Shown here piece by piece: positions 27,969-36,632 of a DNA stretch of 64,000 nucleotides. The translations under genes and the position numbers were made by a program. The stretch is from Mariniblastus sp. Its GTDB lineage: Bacteria; Planctomycetota; Planctomycetia; Pirellulales; Pirellulaceae. How positions within the stretch are numbered: position 1 is the stretch's first letter; each line of letters begins with the position of its first letter. The DNA lies in NCBI GenBank assembly GCA_028823415.1, contig JAPKBL010000018.1:1-64000 (forward strand), given 5' to 3'. The notes beneath the pieces are model-generated. The model did no database searches. It saw only the letters and a program-made list of their open reading frames with translations, and was not told where the DNA came from.

Positions 27969-28535
27969 ATGTCACAACACGGTCCCTGGTTTATCAAAGA
28001 TTCTAGTGAAGTCTACGGTGACCCTTTTATTAACGTCCGAGTCGACCAAGTTATTCGGCCTGATGGAAACGACGGACAGCATGTTGTCGTTTTCATGAAA
28101 CCTGGTGTTTGCGTATTGGCCATCGACGAAGATAACAACCTTTATTTGACCCGGGAGTTTCACTACGGCGTTGGACGTTATTCGCTTGAGGCTGTTTCCG
28201 GCGGGATCGACTCTGGCGAGCAGGCGGACGCGACCGCCAAACGAGAGTTAGCGGAGGAATTAGGATTGATTGCAGAAAGTTGGGAAGCGGTTGGCTCGGT
28301 TGATCCTTTCACGACCATCGTTGTTTCGCCCACGCGGACTTATATCGCACGTGGGCTGACGAGGACTGCCAGTAATCCCGAGGGCACCGAGCTTATTGAA
28401 ACGGTTGTGATGCCATTGGCTGAGGCGGTCGACCGGGTCAACAGTGGCGAAATAACCCACGCGCCAACTTGTGTCCTAATTTTGCAGGCAATGATGAAAT
28501 TCAATGCCTCGACCCCTGTAGCAAGTTCGAGATAG
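27969..28535 (+). CDS. Nudix hydrolase
   Basis: Protein of 188 residues that hydrolyses a nucleoside-diphosphate-linked compound. The Nudix box is complete (GGIDSGEQADATAKREL followed by AEELGL), with Glu residues for the metal. The N-terminal part (YGDPFINVRVDQVIRPDG, VVVFMKPGVCVLAID) and the length resemble ADP-ribose pyrophosphatase-type members. The exact substrate is not evident. Confidence 0.88.
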   Translation: MSQHGPWFIKDSSEVYGDPFINVRVDQVIRPDGNDGQHVVVFMKPGVCVLAIDEDNNLYLTREFHYGVGRYSLEAVSGGIDSGEQADATAKRELAEELGLIAESWEAVGSVDPFTTIVVSPTRTYIARGLTRTASNPEGTELIETVVMPLAEAVDRVNSGEITHAPTCVLILQAMMKFNASTPVASSR

Positions 28536-28594
28536 GTTTGCCCGCTCACCGGCGCAGCGGATGATTCGTTTTTCTGCTTCGGTTGAGGTGTGGT

Positions 28595-30118
28595 TTATTT
28601 CAAGGTTTGTAAGACCTCTTGGAGCATTTTTTTTGCTCTTGAACGATAGAGGAAAAGCCCGCGGTATTTTAAAGCCTGTTCGAGCGAGGTTTTAGATTTT
28701 TCTCCTTCCTTCATTTCATTTAAAACCGAAGCTGCGAAGAATCTTATTTCCGGAGAAGTGTTTTGTTGTTGCATCGCCCGCCCGATTATCGTTTTCGCTT
28801 GCTCCATCTTGCCTTCGCGCAACAGAACGTATCCATGTGCCGCCTGAGCGACGATGTTGTCGGGCAGGGCACGGAAGTTTCGATTGGCAATTTCGAGTGC
28901 TAATTTCCGTTTTTCCGGATCGTCACTCTCGATTAAACAGAGGGCATACATGTTGGAGGCGTCAAAGTTGTTTGGGAATTTTTTGTAAAGCTGTGCGTAG
29001 TGCGATTCGGCGACACCGTATGATTCTCCCGCAAATGCAATTTTAGCTTTGAGGGATAAAGATTGAGGTGTTTCGCCGGCGATGTCCGCTTTTTTGATGG
29101 CTGCCAATGCCATGGGGAATTGCTCTTCGTTGACGGCCCAGCTGGCAACTTCTAATTGAACCTTGGGGCTGTCGACGTAAGTTTCTGCTGCAGCTTGGAT
29201 CCATGCTTTCGCGGTATCGAATTTTCCGCTCCGCTGAAACCAGTTCGCCATGATAATCTCAGGGGGGCGTGTTTGGGGGAGTGCAGTTTGCAACTGTTTT
29301 AAGAAGAGGAGGCTTTGTTCGAGGTTTTTTTCGTTGAACTCCAGTTCGGCAGAAACCATTAACGCTTTTGGATTTCCCGGCCGAAGCTCTCTCAGTTTCG
29401 TGAGATAACGGCGACCGTCGGAGAAACGTCTTTGTCGCATGGCGATATCCGTCGCTCCGTCGAGATATTGAGCCTCATAAAAAGCGGCCGCTTGGGGTGG
29501 GAGTTTCGCTTTTTTGGCGACGCGGTCAAGTTTGTCCAGCAATGCCAACGCATCGGTAGATCGATTTTCATTGATTGCCAATCTGGCAAAGGTTGAGTAG
29601 ACCGCAGGATTGTCAGGATGATTTAAGGCGGCACGTTCCAATAAAACCCGCCCCGATTTTGGGTCTTGGATTGCAAAGCTGAGTCCGGCGAGCATTACAT
29701 CTGCCGGCGGGAAATTGGGATCTGAAAGTGATTGAGCGGTCATTAATTCAATGACTAAATTGGCATCTCTCGCTTGGAACGCTTTCACCGCCTCACCGAT
29801 TACCTTTTGTTGCGTCGGGTTAGATGCTGGGTCGCCCGGGATGAGGTTATTTAGCTCTTGGACGAGTTGATTAAACCTTTGCTCCGTTTGTTGCTGCCCC
29901 GCTCCGGCGGTTGGTGGAGCGACCGGTGGTTTGGGAACGTTCAGTGGATCGGCTCGCGTACCATCGACTTCTTGCGGCGGTCGGAATTCGGTCCCCGTTT
30001 GCCCCACGGCGGTCAGGGGCCACTGGCACGCCGTTACCAGCAGAAGCGCGATCGATAGTCCCTGGGTTGTCAATCGAGGTAACCAGGATTTGGCAACTGG
30101 GAAAAATGATGAAGACAT
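28595..30118 (-). CDS. Exported TPR-repeat protein
   Basis: Protein of 507 residues. A hydrophobic leader (about 1-40) contains a possible lipobox LVTAC ending at C31, so it may be a lipoprotein. It is followed by a proline-rich spacer and about nine helical TPR-like repeats (for example VYSTFARLAINENRSTDALALLDKL and related units). It probably scaffolds protein contacts in the periplasm. metF lies 69 bp upstream on the same strand, with no obvious link in function. Confidence 0.8.
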   Translation of the reverse strand: MSSSFFPVAKSWLPRLTTQGLSIALLLVTACQWPLTAVGQTGTEFRPPQEVDGTRADPLNVPKPPVAPPTAGAGQQQTEQRFNQLVQELNNLIPGDPASNPTQQKVIGEAVKAFQARDANLVIELMTAQSLSDPNFPPADVMLAGLSFAIQDPKSGRVLLERAALNHPDNPAVYSTFARLAINENRSTDALALLDKLDRVAKKAKLPPQAAAFYEAQYLDGATDIAMRQRRFSDGRRYLTKLRELRPGNPKALMVSAELEFNEKNLEQSLLFLKQLQTALPQTRPPEIIMANWFQRSGKFDTAKAWIQAAAETYVDSPKVQLEVASWAVNEEQFPMALAAIKKADIAGETPQSLSLKAKIAFAGESYGVAESHYAQLYKKFPNNFDASNMYALCLIESDDPEKRKLALEIANRNFRALPDNIVAQAAHGYVLLREGKMEQAKTIIGRAMQQQNTSPEIRFFAASVLNEMKEGEKSKTSLEQALKYRGLFLYRSRAKKMLQEVLQTLK

Positions 30119-30187
30119 GAACGTACTCCGTCTCGATTGGATGGGTTGGGTAACTCAAGGCCGATATTGTGAAACTCAGAATGCCGG

Positions 30188-31063
30188 TTAGTCACCGGAT
30201 GGGGGGCGGTTGATCGCTGACATGATTTGGACCGTCGCATCAGATTTGTTGAGGACATAAAAATGCAGTCCGGCAACATCTGCATCGATGAGTTCCTGAG
30301 TTTGTTGGATCGCTTGATCCACGCCTACTTTGAATTGATCGCCGGGTTCGGGATGCGTCTCGAGTTCCTGGACAAACGTTGTCGGAAGTTTAGCTCCGCA
30401 AAGCGAAGAGATCCGTTGAATTTGTTTGAGGCTGGTGACCGGTAGCAATCCAGGGACGACGGGAACGTTGATCCCTTTTTGCTCACAGAGATCTCGAAAA
30501 CGAAAAAAATCGTCGTTGTTGTAAAAGAGCTGGGTTACGATTGCGTGGGCGCCGGCATCGACTTTTCGTTTTAGATTGTCAAGGTCGACGTCGAGGCTTG
30601 GCGCCTCCCGATGTTTTTCTGGATAGCCAGCGACAAGCACACCAAGGTCGTTAAATTCGGCATTGATCAGCTCGACTAATTCATTGGCGTATTGGTAGCC
30701 CCCCTCGGTTGCTTTGAATTCAGTTTCGCCCTGAGGCGGATCGCCACGCAGGGCAACAATATAGTCAACCGATCGCGCTCGTGCCTGTTCGAGGTAGGCT
30801 CTCAAATCATCCACGCTGCTTCCGACAAGGGTCAAGTGAGAGGCGACGGGGATGTTGTATTGGTTTTTAACATCTTCGATTATGTCAAGCGTCTTGCCTT
30901 GGGTTGATCCACCAGCTCCATAGGTGCAGGTAATAAAGTCCGGCGAGAACTGCATCAGTTGTTTAACATGCCGGCGAAGGCTTTTTTCGCCGGCGGGTGT
31001 CTTGGGTGGAAACAACTCATACGACGTGACTTGTTTCTTTTCAAATAGTTGGGAGAGTGACAT
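30188..31063 (-). CDS. metF: Methylenetetrahydrofolate reductase
   Basis: MTHFR of 291 residues makes 5-methyl-tetrahydrofolate for methionine synthesis (FAD enzyme, TIM barrel). Family motifs are the catalytic Glu in SYELFPPKT, the CTYGAGGST turn, LRGDPP, and QLFYNNDDFFRF. The length is normal for the bacterial single-domain enzyme. ATG at 31063 is used. Confidence 0.95.
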   Translation of the reverse strand: MSLSQLFEKKQVTSYELFPPKTPAGEKSLRRHVKQLMQFSPDFITCTYGAGGSTQGKTLDIIEDVKNQYNIPVASHLTLVGSSVDDLRAYLEQARARSVDYIVALRGDPPQGETEFKATEGGYQYANELVELINAEFNDLGVLVAGYPEKHREAPSLDVDLDNLKRKVDAGAHAIVTQLFYNNDDFFRFRDLCEQKGINVPVVPGLLPVTSLKQIQRISSLCGAKLPTTFVQELETHPEPGDQFKVGVDQAIQQTQELIDADVAGLHFYVLNKSDATVQIMSAINRPPSGD

Positions 31064-31244
31064 GGGTACGTGAGATTGTTTTGGAATGGAATTTGAGTAG
31101 CATCATGATAAGTTCGCAGCCGCGAGTGAGACAGTCCAGATTCAAAATCTGTTCGAAGATTGATCGTTTTAAAAAACAGCTGGGACTTATCAGCTTGGAA
31201 TTAGAAGCCGCGATTGCCCGTGAACTCCCTCTCCCGTTGATTGC

Positions 31245-32507
31245 TTACAGCGAAATCGGCTCATTGGAGAGACCGTCGGGGCGTTCCTGTTGCGTATTTC
31301 GGTACATATCGAGAATTAATTCTATATCGCAGGGGCGCTGAGAGACATTTCGGCGCGAGAACATTCGCTTCTGAGTGGTCACAATGACTTCCGGAGGAAG
31401 GTTTCCGACCTTGTCGAAGGTGCGAGCGTAATTCACGAAACTTGGTACATTCGTCGTCGCAAATCCGTAAACCATACTCGCGGTGCCAATCGTCTTGCCG
31501 GTAAAGATGCTGGTATTGATCGCGGTTTTCGCATAGTCCCCCATAATACAACCGACGAATTGCATCCCCGTAGCAACCTTTTCCGATTCGTACTTCATAT
31601 TGACCATCCCGTAAGTGTTTTTAAGGTCACTGTTACAGGTGCCAGCCCCGAGGTTGATCCAACTCCCGAGGTAGCTATGGCCGAGGAATCCGTGATGCTG
31701 TTTGTTGGTATACGCCTCGAGAATCGTGCTCTCGACTTCTCCACCTATTTTGCAAGTATGCGAAATCGAGACGCAGTCCTTTATCGACGCGTGTTCACTG
31801 ATTCGGGTGCGGGGGCCAACATAAACTGGCCCTCTAATAAAACAAAACGGTCCAATTTTGACATCCGAGTCGATGACAATCGCACCTGGTTTAGAATCAA
31901 ATAAAACGGGATCGACGATTTGGACGCCGTCGGCAACGAAAACATTTTCATATTTTTCAGTATAATCGCCGTGGGCAATTCGATAGGCGAGGTTGTCCTG
32001 GAATGATTGAATGTTTTGATCAATGATTTCGTGAGGGTAATCGAGTAATGAAAAATCGTCTTCGGTAATTTCGCAGTTGGGGCGACTCCCCAGCGATTCG
32101 ATAATCTCACGCCAATTGGATCGCGATTGATCTTGCAGCGTACTCGTAGGGACAATCGCTGCGGCGGTTGCCCAACCAACGCGAACCAGAATGCCTTCGG
32201 GGAGTAATTGGTTTGACGACTTTATTAACGAAGTAATTTTCTCCCAATTTGCGACGGTCGGGGCAAGGCGCGCGTTGACGATGAGTGTCCATTTTTGAGA
32301 GAGGTCGAGTGATTGTTCCAATTCGGGAAAATCGAGTATTTGAATTCGCTCGAGGAAAGGTCGAACGATGCCCACCGTTCTCGAATTCAGGGATTTTAAA
32401 AAATCAATTAAGCGAAGACTCGCGCATGTGATCGCGTAAGCGGGGCGACCAGTCGTAACAGGATACAGATTGTCGACGCCCGAATCTTCAAAAACTATAA
32501 CGTTCAT
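31245..32507 (-). CDS. GlmU-like sugar nucleotidyltransferase / left-handed helix acyltransferase
   Basis: Protein of 420 residues matching the alternative GlmU group of Bacteroidetes and planctomycetes (TIGR03991 type). The N-terminal half (about 1-160) is a divergent nucleotidyltransferase-like domain beginning MNVIVFEDSGVDNLYPVTTGRPAY. From about 200 on, a left-handed beta-helix of hexapeptide repeats follows (IDSDVKIGPFCFIRGPVYVG, GHSYLGSWINLGAGT). It probably makes UDP-GlcNAc for cell-envelope sugars. The standard LxxGxGTRM pyrophosphorylase loop is absent, so the first activity is inferred from family only. Confidence 0.83.
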   Translation of the reverse strand: MNVIVFEDSGVDNLYPVTTGRPAYAITCASLRLIDFLKSLNSRTVGIVRPFLERIQILDFPELEQSLDLSQKWTLIVNARLAPTVANWEKITSLIKSSNQLLPEGILVRVGWATAAAIVPTSTLQDQSRSNWREIIESLGSRPNCEITEDDFSLLDYPHEIIDQNIQSFQDNLAYRIAHGDYTEKYENVFVADGVQIVDPVLFDSKPGAIVIDSDVKIGPFCFIRGPVYVGPRTRISEHASIKDCVSISHTCKIGGEVESTILEAYTNKQHHGFLGHSYLGSWINLGAGTCNSDLKNTYGMVNMKYESEKVATGMQFVGCIMGDYAKTAINTSIFTGKTIGTASMVYGFATTNVPSFVNYARTFDKVGNLPPEVIVTTQKRMFSRRNVSQRPCDIELILDMYRNTQQERPDGLSNEPISL

Positions 32508-32712
32508 TTGGTGTATGGATGGGCGTGCTGAATGATGGAAGCCATGGACACGAGTTCTCGTTTTAGCATGAATCCAAGGGATGACAAGCGAGAAACGTTT
32601 GTGTCATTTTCATGGATCAAGCGTTCGCTGGTTTGCTCTCGTTTTCGGTTGCGAAAAACCAAATCAGGTGATTTAGGCAGTTTGGCTGGAGAGCATTGGC
32701 GCTTGATTGCAA

Positions 32713-32744
32713 TAAAAAAAGCGGCTCGTTAGAACAAGCCGCTT
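32713..32744 (-). terminator. Intrinsic terminator, possibly bidirectional
   Basis: Perfect 8-bp arms aagcggct (32719-32726) and agccgctt (32737-32744). Read on the minus strand a run of T follows (32713-32720); on the plus strand tttt follows. It probably ends the skp-like transcript. Confidence 0.8.
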
Positions 32745-32746
32745 TT

Positions 32747-32806
32747 GGGTAATCATCAGGGTAATCATCAGGGTAATCATCAGGGTAATCATCAGGGTAA
32801 TCATCA
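32747..32806. repeat. 12-bp tandem repeat, five exact copies
   Basis: Unit gggtaatcatca, five uninterrupted identical copies, starting 2 bp after the terminator hairpin and ending 21 bp from the skp-like stop codon. The array lies in the 3' untranslated part of that transcript. Confidence 0.97.
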
Positions 32807-32826
32807 TGAGTAAAGTAACTCAATGA

Positions 32827-33429
32827 TTATTTGAGTTGTGTCCCTGGAGGGTTCACTGCTGCAACCTGAGGCCCCATTTGTTCTGTGATCATATTAGTGA
32901 GATCCAATTGGTTGTTATAAACTACCGAACGGTTCACAGCTTTGATGACTTCTGGCCGGTTATTACCATCGACATGTGAGCTATCGAATCGCAAGACGAG
33001 GACGATTCCATTGGCCTCCGCCACGGCTTTGACAACCGATTGCAATTTTTGGTAGGTGACGTAGTAAATCTGCGCTTCGCGATTGAGAAGGTTCGTTTCA
33101 GCCTGTCGTGCCTGAGTTTTCAACTGTGTCTGTTGTTGCTCGAGGGCAGCCTCTTGTTGAAACCGATCAGTTCCATTTGGCAAAGCGCTTATTTCTTGCG
33201 CCTTTGCTTGGATGACCTTTTGTTGGTCAGTTATTTGTACTTTTAAGCGTTCCGCGTCTTTCTTGATGAGTTCCATCTGGGTGTTAAATTCCAGATTCCG
33301 TTTGAAAACTGCGGCGACGTCCAAGATTGCAACAATACCGGTGTCTTGCGCTTGAGCCACACTACCGGTAAACGGTTGCGTGATTGCGAATGCCGTAATT
33401 AGTGCCAATTTGTAAATGTTCGATTTCAA
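32827..33429 (-). CDS. Skp/OmpH-like periplasmic chaperone
   Basis: Exported protein of 200 residues with a signal peptide (about 1-28, ending VAQAQD) and a long coiled-coil middle (about 50-120; KKDAERLKVQITDQQKVIQAK and EQQQTQLKTQARQAE stretches), as in Skp/OmpH chaperones for outer-membrane proteins. Skp is about 140 residues after processing; this one is somewhat longer. The start is TTG at 33429, supported by GGGAGGA 6 nt upstream. Confidence 0.85.
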   Translation of the reverse strand: MKSNIYKLALITAFAITQPFTGSVAQAQDTGIVAILDVAAVFKRNLEFNTQMELIKKDAERLKVQITDQQKVIQAKAQEISALPNGTDRFQQEAALEQQQTQLKTQARQAETNLLNREAQIYYVTYQKLQSVVKAVAEANGIVLVLRFDSSHVDGNNRPEVIKAVNRSVVYNNQLDLTNMITEQMGPQVAAVNPPGTQLK

Positions 33430-33880
33430 AACTCGTCCTCCCTGACTGACGAAACGTGTTCAGTTGATTGTAAGCCTAGGTGATCCTTCACCGGCAAGTA
33501 TGATTAAGTTGCGGCACGATCGCCGCGCGTCGTTTTAATCTGTTACGCAAGCTGCATGCCAAACTCGATTTTTAAAGGCGAAAAAAAGTTGAGCAGAAGA
33601 ATCCAGTAAAAACTCGATGCCATCGTCTCGTGCCTTCTTTTCGCGCTCTAGTTGGAACGCAACTTTTGCAAAATGATTTGTAAAGATTACCGGTTTTTAA
33701 ATCAATGGACATCTTCGTTGCAAATGCGAATTTGCCGATTTGAGTTGCTTGCATTTCGTACTTGTTTTCTGCTAGCAATTTGAAGGCCTGTTTGCGAGCG
33801 GAAAGGCGGGTGGTTGCGGGAACTGATTTCTCGGCGACGTCGTGGTGTTGCGGGCTTAGGATCGCCGTTTCACACAGGAA
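33430..33880. other. Intergenic region, 451 bp
   Basis: Gap between the HisA-like gene and the skp-like gene, both minus. Two small hairpins are visible: gcaaat-gcga-atttgc (33720-33735, a GNRA-type loop) and cggcga/tcgccg (33832-33867). Frames crossing it look non-coding. Confidence 0.45.
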
Positions 33881-34684
33881 TTAGGGCGTGTGAACTTGGG
33901 AGGGTCGCCCTGCGGGTTCTCGCGTTAGGCCAGCGACATCGTCGGGTGTGAGCTTGCACTGGTGAATGGCCGAAGCGACAAGGACATGTTCGCATCCGAG
34001 TTCGAGTAGCGTTTGAATGTCAGGGGCGTGCCGCACTCCGCCCCCTGAGATTATTTTGATTTCGGGTAGTTCTTGTTTTATTTCTTGAATTAGAAGGCCA
34101 AGTTCGTTTTCAGCTTGGTTGCATCCTGCCATAGTTCCAACCGATTCGAGATCGAGCAGAATTAATTCCCGGGCACCTTTTGTGAAAGCATGTTGAATTA
34201 ATTCTAGCGAGGTGGCGCCCGCGAGATTTCCTGGTTGCGCGAATAACTTCCCTGCTTTTTTATCGAGGCTGAAGATTGGCGTAATGTCCAGTTCAATCAG
34301 CTTCGTGAGTAAATCCATGTCGGTGAAATTGGCGAGTGTTTCAGACGAGAGTATTATTTTCAATCGTTCCCGCTGTTGAATTTTCTCGACGATTTGCAGG
34401 TATTGATCGCCGGTCACCCAATCAGCATCGATCCAGAGCCCAAATCCTGCGTTCAATAGATCGTTATAGACATTCCAATTGGGATTGGCTCCGTTAAAGC
34501 TGTCGATATCGGCGAGATACAGAACGTCGCATCCGGTTTGATTAAATATCGCTTTTGCGACATCGATCGGTTGGCTGCTTTGGGTTAATTTCGAGTGAAC
34601 CGGGCGGTAGGTTTCTCGATCGCCTTGAGCTGCTAAGACAACTTGGCTAATCATTAAATCGAGAACGGGAATGACAGGATTCAT
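33881..34684 (-). CDS. HisA/HisF-related barrel protein, not a canonical HisA
   Basis: Barrel protein of 267 residues related to ProFAR isomerase. The start PVLDLMISQVVLAAQGD matches HisA, including the first catalytic Asp, and LLDLESVGTMAG matches the second catalytic region. The C-terminal phosphate site (ISGGGVRHAPD, VLVASAIH) is kept. The N-half phosphate loop, QVGGG in true HisA, is replaced by LWIDADW here, and the GSTA loop is lost. ProFAR has two phosphates, so true HisA activity is doubtful. The protein fits the hisA/hisF-related group (TIGR00734 type) known from archaea and from bacteria with methanopterin-linked C1 genes. It lies far from the his operon. Confidence 0.8.
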   Translation of the reverse strand: MNPVIPVLDLMISQVVLAAQGDRETYRPVHSKLTQSSQPIDVAKAIFNQTGCDVLYLADIDSFNGANPNWNVYNDLLNAGFGLWIDADWVTGDQYLQIVEKIQQRERLKIILSSETLANFTDMDLLTKLIELDITPIFSLDKKAGKLFAQPGNLAGATSLELIQHAFTKGARELILLDLESVGTMAGCNQAENELGLLIQEIKQELPEIKIISGGGVRHAPDIQTLLELGCEHVLVASAIHQCKLTPDDVAGLTREPAGRPSQVHTP

Positions 34685-34762
34685 GGTCGGAAAAATCGCA
34701 AAAAACCGATGTTTACGGGGTGTTTCAGGAGACGAAAGGGAGGTTGTGCCCCTCTCTCTATC

Positions 34763-36523
34763 TTAGCGATTAATCTGGACCGCGTCATTCTCGTAGAGCG
34801 GTAAATAGCGGTAATAAACTTCAAGAATCATGACTGCCATGGCGGTCGTATACAAGCGTCCGCCGACCTGACCGTGCGGATCTGGGAAATACCAGCTTCC
34901 CGCTTGGTGGGTATTGCTGTGGTCTTGGCTGGTCACCAAATGTTCTCTCATCGTTTCATTCCAATCCTGCCAGCGGGGATCGTTTCGATGATGCAGCACC
35001 TGAGTGGCGTAGTAATTGAAGTAAACATTGTTTTTAGAGGGGCCGTGGTCGGAAAGAAATCGCGTTGCCTGTTCGAGCGAGCCTGCATTCATTCCAGCGC
35101 CAAGATACATTTTCGAAAGCACGCCGATCGCGGTCGTGGTTGCTGAATTTTCCAATGAGTCATCTGTGTTGTAGCTAAATCGACCATTGGAGGTTGCTAA
35201 CGAATCTACAAATTGTTCAGCTTGAATCATGGTTAATTCACCGAGACGCGAGCCGGAGAGTTGGCAGCTTTTTAAGGCCATAATTTGCCAGCCGGTGACC
35301 GTCATATCTCCTGGTGCTCCCGGGTCATACCGCCATCCCCCCGCTTTGTGTTGTGCGGTTTCGATATACTGTCTCGCCAGATCGGCGACCTTGCCGAGTC
35401 CACTATCTCCGGTCATGGTGCTGGCTTCGCTTAACGCGATGGTGGCAATCGCATGGGCATACATGCCCTTGCTACCTGAAGTGAGGCTGCCCCCTCGCGC
35501 GGTGAGTCTCATTTTTGAGCTTAAATACTGGAGTCCCTTTTCAATTTGTTGCTGATAGGGGCCCGTTTGATGGGTGTAACCTGCACCCAGCAATGACATC
35601 AACGCCAGTCCAGTTGCGGCGGTGGATGCCTCGTTCGTGCCTTGGTTTTTACATTGCCCTTGGCAGCTTGGTTGATCGTGAATGAATCGCCAACTGCCGT
35701 CCTCGCGTTGATGATTTATGATCCATCTCAAGCCTTCCTCGACGGCTGCTTCGCTTGCGAGTGTGCCGCCTCGGAGGGCCGCGAGTCTTGCCCGGGCATC
35801 GGTCGCCCGCCCCTCTAGACCTCCGCCTGTCGGAAGTTTTCCCACTTCGGCAGGCGGATTGTTTTCAGCGGTGTTGGGGTTGAGCACGGGGTTGGCAATG
35901 CTTGGAGAGACGATGGGTAGGTCATCGGCATTGACGGAATCCTTCGTAGCAGTCGCATCGGCGAGCATTTCCATTGGTGATTGGTTATCGATGGGGACTT
36001 CTATTTCAACAAACTGCAGGTCAGCTTGATTCAAGTTTTCCAGAACGGGATTGGCATCGGGGGTCGCGATCAAGCTAATCGTCGTGATTGGTTTATCCAT
36101 CGCCATCACGATTAAGGCAAGCGCAAAAAACAGCGAGAGGTGAATGACCATGCTGATGAGCACGGACGATAATGGATTGCGGTGATTTTCGATTCGCCCG
36201 CGCAACGAACTGTTCTCGCGTTCCTCCGTCTCGTTGGGCGATTGAATTTGAGGGCGGGCGAGGTTGGGCAGTGGACGATGAAAATTTAAAAACGTCTCCA
36301 GGGATTGTGGAGCGCGTGGTTGGGATTTACGCGGTTGCGTTTTTAAGTGAATCGCCGGGATCGAGTTCACCGTGTCGGTGGTCTTTTGAGGAGCACGATT
36401 TCGGGGCGAAACGGTCACGAGTTTTGAGGCCCCGCCGGAGACCGGGGGCGTGTTGTTGGATGACGTCATCGCAGAATCGTTAGTCGGCATAGTAGTCCGA
36501 TTCGTTTCTGGTTGTTTCGTCAT
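34763..36523 (-). CDS. TonB-like membrane anchor fused to prenyltransferase-type toroid
   Basis: Protein of 586 residues. A Pro/Gln-rich cytoplasmic N-terminus (1-118) precedes one membrane helix (119-141). That helix contains S124-x3-H128 and a Leu at +11, resembling the SHLS motif by which TonB contacts ExbB; the final Ser is Val here. A spacer (about 145-230) follows, then a prenyltransferase/squalene-cyclase-like alpha/alpha toroid (about 235-580; HQREDGSW, DPGAPGDMTVTGWQIMAL). The toroid should face the periplasm. It has no DxDD-type cyclase motif, so an enzymatic role is uncertain. The CxGQCKNQ stretch near residue 285 has paired cysteines. Confidence 0.8.
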   Translation of the reverse strand: MTKQPETNRTTMPTNDSAMTSSNNTPPVSGGASKLVTVSPRNRAPQKTTDTVNSIPAIHLKTQPRKSQPRAPQSLETFLNFHRPLPNLARPQIQSPNETEERENSSLRGRIENHRNPLSSVLISMVIHLSLFFALALIVMAMDKPITTISLIATPDANPVLENLNQADLQFVEIEVPIDNQSPMEMLADATATKDSVNADDLPIVSPSIANPVLNPNTAENNPPAEVGKLPTGGGLEGRATDARARLAALRGGTLASEAAVEEGLRWIINHQREDGSWRFIHDQPSCQGQCKNQGTNEASTAATGLALMSLLGAGYTHQTGPYQQQIEKGLQYLSSKMRLTARGGSLTSGSKGMYAHAIATIALSEASTMTGDSGLGKVADLARQYIETAQHKAGGWRYDPGAPGDMTVTGWQIMALKSCQLSGSRLGELTMIQAEQFVDSLATSNGRFSYNTDDSLENSATTTAIGVLSKMYLGAGMNAGSLEQATRFLSDHGPSKNNVYFNYYATQVLHHRNDPRWQDWNETMREHLVTSQDHSNTHQAGSWYFPDPHGQVGGRLYTTAMAVMILEVYYRYLPLYENDAVQINR

Positions 36524-36632
36524 GGCTGATACCTAAGTAAACCCCTCGGTTCACTATAGTTCGCGATCGGGGCTGGATCATGTTTTGCATGGTTATTTCT
36601 GCGTGGAAACGATTGATAACCTCAAATAATCG

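Larger units (their letters stand above)
32508..32826. other. Intergenic region with terminator and 12-bp repeat array
   Basis: 319 bp between the Skp-like and GlmU-like genes (both minus). It contains an intrinsic terminator (32713-32744) directly followed by five copies of a 12-bp repeat. The remaining 200 bp (32508-32712) show nothing further; they should hold the GlmU-like promoter. Confidence 0.7.
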
